Positions 40,271 to 49,582 of a stretch of DNA of 64,000 nucleotides are shown in pieces. The position numbers and the translations under genes were made by a program. The stretch spans positions 1-64,000 of the forward strand of contig NZ_JAWDIY010000021.1 of assembly GCF_032380655.1 (NCBI RefSeq), in the 5' to 3' direction. Within the stretch, counting starts at the first letter, position 1. Each line of letters opens with the position of its first letter. This DNA comes from Diplocloster hominis. GTDB taxonomy: Bacteria; Bacillota; Clostridia; Lachnospirales; Lachnospiraceae. A model generated the notes under the pieces. It was not told where the DNA came from and ran no database searches. It saw only the letters and a program-made list of their open reading frames with translations.

Positions 40271-41785
40271 CTAATAATCTAGCGCTGCCCTATGCCTCGG
40301 CATTTTTTTGCCTACCTTCACATACAGGATAATCATTACTGCGAACAGAGCCACCATTGCGCTCAGCAGCCCGATCCATCCGTTCTGGGTAAAGCCGGCT
40401 AACAGGAATCCTAACAGACAGCAGGCAGCAACTGTGAGCGCGTACGGAATCTGCGTGGATACGTGGTCGATATGCTTACACTGGGCACCTGCGGATGCCA
40501 GGATCGTGGTGTCGGAGATCGGGGAGATGTGGTCGCCGCATACAGCACCGGAAAGCACCGCAGCTACGCTGACTACCAGCATGGAACTCTCACTGCCGAA
40601 GATCGCCACTGCGATAGGGATCAGGATACCAAAGGTTCCCCATGAGGTTCCGGTTGCGAAGGCAAGTCCCAGTGCAATCAGGAAGAACGCTGCCGGAAGG
40701 ATCATTCCGATCATGGCGCTGCCGCCTACTACACTGCTGACATAGCCGCCGATGTTCAGATAGTCCTCACTGCATATCCCGGATAAGGACCATGCCAGAC
40801 ACAGGATCATAACCGCCGGTGTCATGGCTTTGAAGCCCTGTACAAAACTGTCGCAGAACTCCCGGAAGGTGATGATTTTCCGGGGCAGATACAGAATAAA
40901 GGTAAAGATCAGTGCGAAGAAAGAACCAATGACAAGGCTCTGCGCGGAAGAACAGTTGGCAAACGCGTCGATGAGCCCGGCTCCTTCAAAGAAACCGCCT
41001 GTATAGATCATCGCTGTGATGCAGGCCACGATCAGAACCGCGATCGGCAATATCAGGTCCAGAACCTTTCCTTTGCCGACGATCTCCAGATCTTCCTGTG
41101 CTCCTTCTTCGGCATCCAGCTTACCGTTTAACGCTTTTTCATAGGAAGCCATTTTACCGAAATCCATCTTTGTAAAGATAATAAAAAGCATGAACGCGAT
41201 CGTTAAAAGCGCATACAGGTTAAACGGAATCGTTTTAATGAACAAAGAAAAACCGTCGATGTTACTGCCCTCCGGGAGGGAAGACCCCACTGCCGCCGCC
41301 CAGCTGGAGATCGGCGCGATGATACAGATCGGCGCCGCCGTCGCATCGATGATATAGGCAAGCTTGGCCCGGGTGATTTTATACTTGTCGGTCACCGGAC
41401 GCATAACCGTTCCCACGGTCAGGCAGTTAAAATAATCGTCTACAAAGATCAGAGCTCCAAGAACTGTGGTGGCCAGCAGCGCGCCTTTCTTGGATTTAAT
41501 TGACTTGATCGCCCAGTTTCCGTATGATCTGGACGCCCCGGATTTGGTAATCAGCGCTACCAGGATTCCCAGCAGAACCAGGAAGATCAGTATGTAGGCA
41601 TTTCCGCCGATCTTATCGGACATGACCACGAACGTGGTCTCCACCGCTTTCACCGGATTGCCTCCTGCGAAAAGCAGGGCGCCGGATAAAATACCCAGCA
41701 TTAAAGACATGTAAACCTCTTTTGTGATTAAAGCCAGAACAATAGCAATAATTGGCGGGAGCAAAGCCCAGAATGTAGCTGACAT
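40271..41785 (-). CDS. NhaC-family Na+/H+ antiporter
   Basis: 504 residues from the ATG at 41785 (AGGGGAT upstream); the frame is open to 41866 but that stretch lies in a hairpin and is not family-like. About 12-13 hydrophobic segments. Conserved stretches include FVDDYFNCLTVGTVMRPVTDKYKI, TAAPICIIAPISSWAA, GTSWGTFGILIPIA and CGDHISPISDTTILASAGA, typical of NhaC-type transporters that exchange Na+ for protons; some members exchange organic acids instead. The gene appears monocistronic, preceded by a hairpin (41827-41864) and followed at 20 bp by the 283-bp palindrome. Confidence 0.92.
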   Translation of the reverse strand: MSATFWALLPPIIAIVLALITKEVYMSLMLGILSGALLFAGGNPVKAVETTFVVMSDKIGGNAYILIFLVLLGILVALITKSGASRSYGNWAIKSIKSKKGALLATTVLGALIFVDDYFNCLTVGTVMRPVTDKYKITRAKLAYIIDATAAPICIIAPISSWAAAVGSSLPEGSNIDGFSLFIKTIPFNLYALLTIAFMLFIIFTKMDFGKMASYEKALNGKLDAEEGAQEDLEIVGKGKVLDLILPIAVLIVACITAMIYTGGFFEGAGLIDAFANCSSAQSLVIGSFFALIFTFILYLPRKIITFREFCDSFVQGFKAMTPAVMILCLAWSLSGICSEDYLNIGGYVSSVVGGSAMIGMILPAAFFLIALGLAFATGTSWGTFGILIPIAVAIFGSESSMLVVSVAAVLSGAVCGDHISPISDTTILASAGAQCKHIDHVSTQIPYALTVAACCLLGFLLAGFTQNGWIGLLSAMVALFAVMIILYVKVGKKMPRHRAALDY

Positions 41786-41826
41786 AACACTATCCCCTAT
41801 CTCATGTATTTTTTCTCCTTGATTGC

Positions 41827-41864
41827 GGATAAACCCGAAGGCATAGCCGCCTGCGGGTTTATCC
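41827..41864 (-). terminator. Hairpin between the phosphoesterase and nhaC genes
   Basis: Perfect GGATAAACCCG/CGGGTTTATCC stem (41827-41837, 41854-41864) with inner GGC/GCC pairs. It has no long T-tract. It probably terminates the upstream transcript or shapes the nhaC leader. Confidence 0.6.
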
Positions 41865-41911
41865 ACAATATTCGAGTTTGTTCCTTTATCAGTTTACATT
41901 GAAATAGCAGT

Positions 41912-42844
41912 TTACGCAACTGTATTGTCGTCTTTACTCGAAAATTGTACATTTTGCACAAAATATTTTTTCAAATCATTGGGGCCATCCAACACTTCCC
42001 GCCCCACGTAGAGGGAACGGTCCTGCCTGGTTTTTACGGACCACTTCACCAGTGAGATTTTGCCCCCTGTCAGCTCCAGTGCCGTGATGCATCTGGGGTG
42101 AACACAGCTTCCGTCGTTAAAATACAGGGGTTCCCCGAATTTTGGCAGCACCGGGCGGTGGGTATGGCCGGCCACCAGCATATTCCCGCTTTTCTGCGCC
42201 CAGTGTACGAGCCTGCGCTCGGTCTTATTCTTTTTCCTGTAGTTTTTGGCGGCGCTGGTGGGATCGTTGACTCCCGCCGTTTCCACCGGCTTCCAGACAT
42301 AGCGGACCAGGAATCTGGCCATCTTCCAAAGGGTATCATTCAGCCAGTCTCCCTGATGCCCGTGAGCCAGCAGGATTTTATCCTTCGTGGGCTCATATTG
42401 GAGCACCAGCCCCTCAAGCACCTGAATGTCCGGGAATAGCGGTGCCAGACACTGCTGGTCCGTGCACCGGTACTGGGAACAGGTCCGGCCCACATACCGG
42501 GGAGACTGTTTGACCCGGTCATGGTTCCCGTACAGCATAAAGAAACGGTGCTCATAGTAGAATTTGGACATGAGCCAGAATACATTGCTGTGGATATCGA
42601 TGATCTGTGTCAAATCCCGGCATTCCCACAACTCATCCCCGTCTCCCAGTTCAATATAAATATATCCCTGCTCATAATAATAGCGCAGGGCTGCAAAATA
42701 CATATTTTGATTTTTCAGGAAATTATCCCCCCAGTTGCCCATCCCCCTGTGACAGTCACTCATCAGCACTATTTTTGAATGGTCATCAAAGGGCAGGACC
42801 GGAGATTTTTCCCATAGTCTCGACAATTTTGCTGCTGTGGACAT
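41912..42844 (-). CDS. Calcineurin-like metallophosphoesterase
   Basis: 310 residues with the full set of metallophosphoesterase blocks: LMSDCHRG, ELGDGDE, YGNHDRV, LLAHGHQGD and VAGHTHRP, supplying a dinuclear metal centre. Family enzymes hydrolyse phosphomono- or diesters; the substrate is unknown. There is no signal peptide, so it is cytoplasmic. The first motif varies from D-x-H to D-C-H with an arginine after it. AGGAG precedes the ATG. It shares its direction with the DUF4474 gene 108 bp upstream. Confidence 0.9.
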   Translation of the reverse strand: MSTAAKLSRLWEKSPVLPFDDHSKIVLMSDCHRGMGNWGDNFLKNQNMYFAALRYYYEQGYIYIELGDGDELWECRDLTQIIDIHSNVFWLMSKFYYEHRFFMLYGNHDRVKQSPRYVGRTCSQYRCTDQQCLAPLFPDIQVLEGLVLQYEPTKDKILLAHGHQGDWLNDTLWKMARFLVRYVWKPVETAGVNDPTSAAKNYRKKNKTERRLVHWAQKSGNMLVAGHTHRPVLPKFGEPLYFNDGSCVHPRCITALELTGGKISLVKWSVKTRQDRSLYVGREVLDGPNDLKKYFVQNVQFSSKDDNTVA

Positions 42845-42952
42845 TTTTGTTCACTCCTGTCCGTTCCGTTATTGTCCTCTGTCTGTTCCTTTCAGACCTC
42901 AGCCTGTTTTTACAAACCTCAGCCTGTTCTGTCAGGGTTCTCTTTGTCCGGT

Positions 42953-43891
42953 CTATTCACCGTTCTGATAGAACCGGATGTTAGCGTATTCCCGGTAGCG
43001 CTCTCTGCTCTGTCCCAGCCGGATCACCGTGCGGAATACATTCGGCAGGAATGCCCGCAGATAGCATAATTTATCCGGCGTCCAGCCAAAATTTCTGGTG
43101 AGATACCGGTATATCCGGACATACAGACGGTTATGCCGCTGTGTGATATGGGCTCCCTCCACCGTCCTGGTCACAGGCTGGCGGGTATGGGGCTGACGGA
43201 ATTTGACAAACATGGTCCGGTATCCGGCCACGATCTCCGACTGCGTATACCCGGCCTCAAAAAGCGCTTCCTGGAACGCTTCGCACATCCCGGCATCCGG
43301 AAAGGTGATCTTGATATCCATAGTCAATTCCGAGGGTTCCGAGAACATACCCAGTTTAAACGCGGACAGCCGCCAGTGCAGCCCTTTCCGATAGCAGAGT
43401 ACCTCCCCTCTGCGTTTCAGGTAATAGGCGATATACAGCCGGTCTTCATCGGATACGCTTTTGTAGAAGGTCCCCTGGAACTCTCCCGGCACAAAGACAT
43501 CTTCCTCCTGTGTGCAGAAAATCCCCACTTCCGCTCCGGTGCACATGCCGTACTGGCCCTTCCAGAATTCGATCAGCCACCGTTTCTCCCCATATGTAAA
43601 CGTGATAGGCTCGCAGTCATATTCCATTCCTGCCATGTAAGCGGCTTCGTCGTAGATCTTACAGTATCCCGCTTCCCGCTGCCATGCATCCATCCTCCCG
43701 TAGAAGATATCCTGGTTATAGTCGTAGGCAAAACCAACTCCCAGAAGCTCCCGGTCTAATTCTCTTAATTTCTCATCCGATCCCCGCTCTTTTATCTTCC
43801 TGAGAAGTTTTCGCCTGCGGACCACACAGATAATCCACAGAGCCGCCAGAACCACCAGCCCCCCTGATACGTACCAAAATTCTCTCGGCAT
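42953..43891 (-). CDS. Membrane-anchored DUF4474 protein
   Basis: 312 residues from the ATG at 43891 (AAGGGTG upstream; an ATG at 43912 is less well placed). One N-terminal membrane helix (about 6-24) ends in a basic VVRRRKLLRK. The DUF4474 domain follows (about 50-240: GFAYDYNQDIFYGRMDAWQRE, EFWKGQYGMCTGAEVGI, KLGMFSEPSELTMDI). The family is common in Clostridia and of unknown function. The C-terminal 70 residues are basic and look variable. Confidence 0.8.
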   Translation of the reverse strand: MPREFWYVSGGLVVLAALWIICVVRRRKLLRKIKERGSDEKLRELDRELLGVGFAYDYNQDIFYGRMDAWQREAGYCKIYDEAAYMAGMEYDCEPITFTYGEKRWLIEFWKGQYGMCTGAEVGIFCTQEEDVFVPGEFQGTFYKSVSDEDRLYIAYYLKRRGEVLCYRKGLHWRLSAFKLGMFSEPSELTMDIKITFPDAGMCEAFQEALFEAGYTQSEIVAGYRTMFVKFRQPHTRQPVTRTVEGAHITQRHNRLYVRIYRYLTRNFGWTPDKLCYLRAFLPNVFRTVIRLGQSRERYREYANIRFYQNGE

Positions 43892-44056
43892 ATTTGCACC
43901 CTTTTCATACACTCACTTCATATTATAGTATGATAAAAGCCGTATTTTGCTACCCGCTCCAGTCATCTCCTTTAAAAATATACGTGAGTACCGCTTATAA
44001 AACTCCCTGCCTGAGGCAGCTTTCTTATACCGGAGTCCTGATATTTACGAAATCAC

Positions 44057-44169
44057 AAAGATGTCCCAAAAACACAGTCTGTCCTCACGGCCTGATCCGG
44101 TTTCACAGCAGGGACGGCAGCTGCTAAGCCGGAATTCATAAGAGCAGTCTGTGCTTTTGGGACATCTTT
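44057..44169. repeat. Inverted repeat behind the response-regulator gene, 21-bp arms
   Basis: Arms 44057-44077 and 44149-44169 (core AAGATGTCCCAAAA) match in 20 of 21 bases. The single difference would be a G-U pair in a minus-strand RNA. The interior has CCGG and CAGCAG/CTGCTG pairings. It lies about 50 bp downstream of the response-regulator stop and may end that operon. Confidence 0.88.
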
Positions 44170-44220
44170 CCCATTACCACGAACTTATTCTTCTCTATTC
44201 TGTTGTTTTATTGCCCGCAA

Positions 44221-45768
44221 TCACTTTTTCCGATACTCCTTTGGGCTCATGCCGGTGGAAGCTTTGAATACTCTGCTGAAATAATGCTGATCCGTATACC
44301 CGACCATATTACAGACATCGTTGACACTGAGATTCGGTTTCTCCTTCATGATCTTCTGCGCGGCGCCGATCCGCTTCTCCGTCAGGTATTTTATCATGGA
44401 GACGCCTTTCATTTCCCGGAACAGCCTGGATACATAGGTATAGTTATAGTTAAATTTCTCCGCCACTTCCTCCACACTGTTAATGACCATAAAATTCTTA
44501 TCCACATATTCCAGGACCTCCTCTCTGGCTTTCTGGGATGTACTCCGGTCCAGCCGGTCCTGAAGATAAAACGTGACGCTCTCCAAAAATGCATTCTGTA
44601 TCTCCTGTGTCCCGCCGGCGATGCTTAAGATGGAATAAAACTTTTCCTTCGCTTTTTCGGCGCCAGCCTGGTCCTCGATATTCAGACTGCTCTCCAGCAT
44701 TTTATAAACATCATGCACGATCTTAACCAGCTGCTTTTGCGTACAGCCGCATTCCAATACATAGGACATAATATTCATCAGTTCTTCCAGCAGGATGTTA
44801 TAATTGTCCATCTTAAACAGGACTTTTATATTATTCTGGAGCCGGAGGCTGGCGGCGTCATATAATTCCATCTCAGACGGCACGGACTCCATCTGTTCCA
44901 GTACAAAGATCTGTTCCCTGGCAGGCACTACCCAAGTTTCCAGAAGATTTCTGATCCGATGGGTATAATTCCAGATATCCTCCCGCTTTACCTGTTTTTC
45001 ACGATAGCAGAGATGAAATTTCATACCGGGATATTGGCTATGGATTCTCCCGCACAGAACTTCGGCGATCTGCTCCATATCCAATTGCTGTTCATTGGAA
45101 GCGGTCAGGACAATATTTTTAAAATTACAGGGATTCCCGTCTGCGATCATCCACTCCGGTGACCCTGACGGAAGGTCTTCCAGGATCTCTTCCCACTTCA
45201 CTCCTCCCCCGCTGTCCAGGGATGCCGCATAAAACTCTGCCAGCGAATCGCTGGCTTGGGAACAGCACAGATTGTAAAAGCAGATTCCCAGAACATAATA
45301 TCCGCTGTTAACGTCTGGTTCCTGCGCAACGTCCTGCATGGAGTTATGCCCGGACATCCGTACCTGGGGAAAGGTTCTCCTTTTGGATTCCTCTAATTTG
45401 GCCCGGATCTCTTCCATTACTTCCAGGAGGTCTTCCTCAACCAGCGGCTTGACAAGGTAATAGGAAACGCCATAGCGCATGGCCTGCTTAGCGAAAGAAA
45501 AATCGCTGTACCCGCTCAGCAGCACCACATGGATGTCGGGCGCTTTTTTCCGCAGTTCCCGCGCCAGCTCTATCCCGTCCATTTTCGGCATCTTGATATC
45601 GCTGAATATCACATGGGGATGGTACTTTTCCACCAGTTCCAGCGCCTTTTCCCCATCGTTGGCCGTCGCTATGACCTCACAGTCCTCTACCGTTCTCTCG
45701 ATCTTCGAAACGATACTGGACAGAATCCTCTGCTCATCCTCCGCAACGACAATCCTAAGTCTTGCCAT
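44221..45768 (-). CDS. Response regulator with AraC-type output domain (YesN family)
   Basis: 515 residues from the ATG at 45768 (frame open to 45789; AGGGGGATG upstream). An N-terminal receiver domain has acidic residues in VVAEDEQ and the phospho-acceptor aspartate in IFSDIKMPKMDG. A long middle region of about 270 residues has no recognised motif. The C-terminal AraC helix-turn-helix pair ends YTDQHYFSRVFKASTGMSPKEYRK. It would activate the ABC-transporter and glycoside-hydrolase genes when phosphorylated by the kinase encoded 76 bp upstream. Confidence 0.93.
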   Translation of the reverse strand: MARLRIVVAEDEQRILSSIVSKIERTVEDCEVIATANDGEKALELVEKYHPHVIFSDIKMPKMDGIELARELRKKAPDIHVVLLSGYSDFSFAKQAMRYGVSYYLVKPLVEEDLLEVMEEIRAKLEESKRRTFPQVRMSGHNSMQDVAQEPDVNSGYYVLGICFYNLCCSQASDSLAEFYAASLDSGGGVKWEEILEDLPSGSPEWMIADGNPCNFKNIVLTASNEQQLDMEQIAEVLCGRIHSQYPGMKFHLCYREKQVKREDIWNYTHRIRNLLETWVVPAREQIFVLEQMESVPSEMELYDAASLRLQNNIKVLFKMDNYNILLEELMNIMSYVLECGCTQKQLVKIVHDVYKMLESSLNIEDQAGAEKAKEKFYSILSIAGGTQEIQNAFLESVTFYLQDRLDRSTSQKAREEVLEYVDKNFMVINSVEEVAEKFNYNYTYVSRLFREMKGVSMIKYLTEKRIGAAQKIMKEKPNLSVNDVCNMVGYTDQHYFSRVFKASTGMSPKEYRKK

Positions 45769-45844
45769 GTCAGCTTCATCCCCCTGCATTCTTGTTTTGT
45801 CTTTCTGTCCTCTTTTTCCGGCTGCATTCCTTTATAGACGTTCC

Positions 45845-47650
45845 CTATGACTTGCCGTCCAGGCCGCTTAATCTGCCGCCGCACTCGATCCGGCCTCCGA
45901 TGACAATCCGGCCGCCTTCGACTCCGTCGGACCGGTTCCCGATCCAAAACAGCATGTCATCGCCGTAGAACATATGAAGCCTGGCGTATATATTCGCAAG
46001 ACCCATACCGTCAATCTGCATCGTGGAGAATTCATGATGCTCCACCAGCTCCCGGCAGTGATCCATGATTTCCCGAATTCTCTCCTCAGAAAAGCCTATC
46101 CCGTTGTCCTCAATGGTAATCCGGAACCGGTTCTCTTCCATCTCACCCGAGATCCGGACCGTGCAGTCCAGCCGGTCGCTGTATTTCAGACTATTTTCCA
46201 CCAGCGGCTGAACCACCAGCTTCGGGACGATGATCTGCATCATGGGCAGCGGAATATCATAATGCACCGCGGTCTCGGGAAACCGCTCTTTCATAATATC
46301 CACGTAATCTCGGACGTGCCTGATTTCCTTTGAGAGCTTCACCCCATGCGCGTCCTCGCTGGAAATATAGCGCAGCATATGCATCAAATGGCTGCATACC
46401 GTCGCCACTTCATAGTTCTGCTTTTCCTCAGCCATAGCCGATATGGTCATCAGGGTATTATATAGGAAATGGGGCTGCATCTGGGCCTGCAGCGCCAGCA
46501 TGGTCGACTGTAGTTCATAGGCCCGCAGGCTGATCGTCTCATCCATAGAGGTCCGCAATTTTTTCTGCATCAGGACAATCGTATCAGACAATATATTCAG
46601 TTCTTTGATATCGGTTTTCACCGGCTCATAGGTAATCCAGTGATCCCCGTCAAAATCCACTTTTTCTATTTTACCGCTCATAGTCTTAACCGGATCGGTA
46701 ATGCGAACGGAAATCCGGTATGTAATCATCAGGGAACCAAACAGCAGCAGCAGGAATCCGATAAATACAATGATCAGATAGCTTATGACAGGCCGGTAAG
46801 CTTTTGCTATGCTGATACTTCCCACAATATATACGCTGGAATTCATCACCGGCTGGATCTGTACCTCGATTCCGTTTTTCGTATATTTTTCTTTTACGAC
46901 CAGACCATTTTCCCTGCGGACTTTAACATCGGTCTGATCCTCCCCGTATAAAACACTGCCGTTTGCTGTGTAAACCGTAATATTCAGATCCTCGCTGCGA
47001 ACGATATTATCCATCATATCCTTAAAACGGGTGTACGGCACTTCGATATCGAGAATTGCGCTGGGAGCATAACTGGGCATGTTTTTGTTCATATCCCTCT
47101 GCAGGGAGATCACGGGGACCAGATCATTCTTATAATAGGGATTCTGCGTATTGATCTCTTTTAACATATCGCTTTCATTCATTTTACAGATTTTAAGATT
47201 TCCAAGCCCGATCGGCGTGAACGCAAGCCTGTCACTATTCTCCCGCTCACTTATAAAATAATTGCTGCCCATCCAGATATATTTATTATCCCTCAGCTGA
47301 ACCGCGACCCGGTAATCTTTCACGATCATTTTATAGCCGAGGAGATAGAGCTTGGTAAAGTAATCGTTCACCGGTTCTCCCGCATCATAAGCGTTGGGCA
47401 GCTCTTCCGTTACTATTTTTTTAAATTCCTCCGAATTGCACAGATTGTTGGAAAAGGTGCGCATCTGCTCAAAAAAGCTGTCAACTTCCTTTACAACCGT
47501 GTCATAAGCTGTCCTTTGCGCCAACTCCACTTTATCATTGATATCTTTTCCTATATAAATCATCAGGCTGATGATGACCAGTGAGAAAAACAGGCTGATC
47601 ATGATTGCAAAGGAACGGAATAATCTTGAAGAAATGGAAGAGCCATTCAT
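45845..47650 (-). CDS. Sensor histidine kinase, YesM family
   Basis: 601 residues. Membrane helices near 12-34 and 288-310 enclose an extracellular sensing domain of about 250 residues. A HAMP linker leads to the His_kinase domain with QAQMQPHFLYNTL (phospho-accepting histidine), and then the ATPase domain with LVVQPLVENSLKYSD and IEDNGIGF. YesM-type kinases work with YesN-type regulators and commonly sense oligosaccharides or binding proteins. AGGAGATAA precedes the ATG. It lies downstream of the transporter permeases on the same strand. Confidence 0.95.
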   Translation of the reverse strand: MNGSSISSRLFRSFAIMISLFFSLVIISLMIYIGKDINDKVELAQRTAYDTVVKEVDSFFEQMRTFSNNLCNSEEFKKIVTEELPNAYDAGEPVNDYFTKLYLLGYKMIVKDYRVAVQLRDNKYIWMGSNYFISERENSDRLAFTPIGLGNLKICKMNESDMLKEINTQNPYYKNDLVPVISLQRDMNKNMPSYAPSAILDIEVPYTRFKDMMDNIVRSEDLNITVYTANGSVLYGEDQTDVKVRRENGLVVKEKYTKNGIEVQIQPVMNSSVYIVGSISIAKAYRPVISYLIIVFIGFLLLLFGSLMITYRISVRITDPVKTMSGKIEKVDFDGDHWITYEPVKTDIKELNILSDTIVLMQKKLRTSMDETISLRAYELQSTMLALQAQMQPHFLYNTLMTISAMAEEKQNYEVATVCSHLMHMLRYISSEDAHGVKLSKEIRHVRDYVDIMKERFPETAVHYDIPLPMMQIIVPKLVVQPLVENSLKYSDRLDCTVRISGEMEENRFRITIEDNGIGFSEERIREIMDHCRELVEHHEFSTMQIDGMGLANIYARLHMFYGDDMLFWIGNRSDGVEGGRIVIGGRIECGGRLSGLDGKS

Positions 47651-47768
47651 AGCGTTATCTCCTGGTCAACATGGATCGTTTTACCTATATATTACATTAA
47701 TCTATACTTATTTGCCAGTGCATCCTAGTACAATTGAAATTACAAAACAGTCCTTTATTCTTTTCCAC

Positions 47769-48596
47769 TCAGCCCTTCACTGCTCCTGCGACCATCCCGG
47801 ATATAATATATTTCTGCCCGCATATATAGACCGCCAGTACCGGCACGATCGCATACAGGATTGTCACACTAACCAGATTCCAGCTGGCCGTGAAAGTCCC
47901 GTAGAAATTATAGACCTGCTGCACCACCACCGCCTTGTCGGGGTCCGGCAGCATATACAGAGGGATCGTGAATTCATTCCAGCAGTTCAGAAAGTTAATC
48001 ATAATTACCGTAACCGTAACCGGCTTCAGCATCGGGAAGATCACCTGGAAAAAGATCCGCAGCGCGCCGGCGCCGTCCACGATGGCAGCCTCATCCAGCT
48101 CTTTCGGGATAGAATTCAAAAATCCATAAAACAGAAACACACTTAACGGTAAAATCAGGGCAGTGTATACAAGAACCACACCCAGCTGAGTGTTATATAT
48201 GCCTAACATCCGGGTTACCTTTACCACGGTTACCATGCTGATCGGAAACATCAGACCCAGGGCAAAATAGGTATAGATTGCCAGATTCCCTTTTGTTTTC
48301 CTGCGGGCCAGCACATAGGCGCACATGGATGCGCACAGAACGCTGATCAGTACAGGAAAGACACTCACAATCAGGCTGTTGACATAAGAGCGCAGGATAT
48401 TCCCCACCCTCCACACCTCACCAAAATTCTCCCAGTGCAATTCTGACGGAGGCGCAATACTCATATTGATCGCCTCGTTACTTGTTTTCAGAGCGTTAAA
48501 CAGGATTACAACAATCGGTATCAGAATCAGGAGGGACAAAACCCAAGCGAATATTTCCTTGCCGATATTCCAGATCGTGCGTTTATTTGTCACCAT
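47769..48596 (-). CDS. Carbohydrate ABC transporter permease, MalG type
   Basis: 275 residues, six membrane helices. The permease EAA loop is present: PKELDEAAIVDGAGALRIFFQVIFPMLKP, which contacts the ATPase. This is a CUT1 family importer; the ATPase (MsmX/MalK type) is not encoded here and is probably shared from elsewhere in the genome. The start is 14 bp after the upstream permease stop with GGAGGGAA, so both are translated from one mRNA. Confidence 0.95.
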   Translation of the reverse strand: MVTNKRTIWNIGKEIFAWVLSLLILIPIVVILFNALKTSNEAINMSIAPPSELHWENFGEVWRVGNILRSYVNSLIVSVFPVLISVLCASMCAYVLARRKTKGNLAIYTYFALGLMFPISMVTVVKVTRMLGIYNTQLGVVLVYTALILPLSVFLFYGFLNSIPKELDEAAIVDGAGALRIFFQVIFPMLKPVTVTVIMINFLNCWNEFTIPLYMLPDPDKAVVVQQVYNFYGTFTASWNLVSVTILYAIVPVLAVYICGQKYIISGMVAGAVKG

Positions 48597-48610
48597 AAGT
48601 GTTCCCTCCT

Positions 48611-49495
48611 CTAAGAATCAAAATCTTTGTTGGTCAGCTTCAGCGCGATCAGGCCGAAAGCCGCCGTAATGAGAAACATCACCACGCCGTAGGCGGATGA
48701 CATGCCATACATCCTCTTGCCGAACTCCTTGAATACCATGGTGTTGATCAATTCCGTGGAGCCGTTGGGACCCCCGCCGGTCAGCACATAGACGATATCG
48801 AAGGCTTTCAGTCCCTGGGAAAGATTCAGCAGCAGGTTAATGGAAATCGAGGGGAGCATCCGCGGAAGGGTAATAAAGCGCAGTTTCTGGAAAGCGGTGG
48901 CACCGTCTATGGAAGCCGCCTCGTAAAAGGATTGGTCGATCAGCTGCAGCCCCGCCAGATAGATCACCATATTAAAACCGGTCTGCCGCCATACTTCCAC
49001 GAACATGACGGAGCCGAATGCGGACCCGGAGGTTGTAAGCCACGGCTTGACCAGGTTCTCAAGTCCGACCGCACCCAGAAGCTGATTGAAGAATCCGCTG
49101 GTCATTAACAGGGAGCCAAAGATCAGTCCGATGATCAGCGGGGAAAGCATGCTGGGCATAAAGTATACCGCTCTCAACGCATGCCGGCTCTTCAGCCCTT
49201 CGTTAAACAGCAGAGCCAGTGTAAAACCGATCACATTTTTCAGTACCGTGGTGACCAGTCCGAATTCTATGGTCCGCGTGATCACGGAGGTCAGCTCGGG
49301 ATTGGAAAATATTTTTTTAAAATTATCAAGCCCGATAAAATGTGCCACTTCCCCGGTGATCTTAATCGCATTCCAGTCTGTCAGGGAATAATAAAAGTTC
49401 AGAACCACCGGAAAGATGAACAACAGGGAATATAGGACAATGGCGGGAAGGCTGAACCCCCAGTGATATATTTTTTTATTTATCAAAGTAATCAC
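48611..49495 (-). CDS. Carbohydrate ABC transporter permease, MalF type
   Basis: 294 residues, six membrane helices, with the EAA loop IDQSFYEAASIDGATAFQKLRFITLPRMLP. It pairs with the 47769 gene product to form the CUT1 channel. The start is uncertain: GTG at 49495 follows GGA directly, whereas the TTG at 49486 lies eight bases after GGAGTG. Homologues usually begin a few residues before the first helix, which fits either. An intercistronic hairpin lies upstream. Confidence 0.93.
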   Translation of the reverse strand: MITLINKKIYHWGFSLPAIVLYSLLFIFPVVLNFYYSLTDWNAIKITGEVAHFIGLDNFKKIFSNPELTSVITRTIEFGLVTTVLKNVIGFTLALLFNEGLKSRHALRAVYFMPSMLSPLIIGLIFGSLLMTSGFFNQLLGAVGLENLVKPWLTTSGSAFGSVMFVEVWRQTGFNMVIYLAGLQLIDQSFYEAASIDGATAFQKLRFITLPRMLPSISINLLLNLSQGLKAFDIVYVLTGGGPNGSTELINTMVFKEFGKRMYGMSSAYGVVMFLITAAFGLIALKLTNKDFDS

Positions 49496-49508
49496 TCCAA
49501 AAGCAGGA

Positions 49509-49538
49509 GGGGCGGCAGGTTTTTACGCTTGCCGCCCC
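49509..49538 (-). terminator. Intercistronic hairpin between binding-protein and permease genes
   Basis: Perfect 9-bp GGGGCGGCA/TGCCGCCCC stem (49509-49517, 49530-49538). Without a long T-tract on the minus strand it probably attenuates or protects, giving more binding protein than permease. Confidence 0.7.
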
Positions 49539-49556
49539 AACTCTGTTATTTTTTTT

Positions 49557-49577
49557 GCTATGAACACTTAGCGGCTG
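49557..49577 (-). promoter_or_regulatory. 21-nt 3'-UTR motif, second copy
   Basis: Six bases after the binding-protein stop on the minus strand; 19 of 21 bases match 23569-23589. See that entry for the shared arrangement. Confidence 0.6.
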
Positions 49578-49582
49578 TTTTT

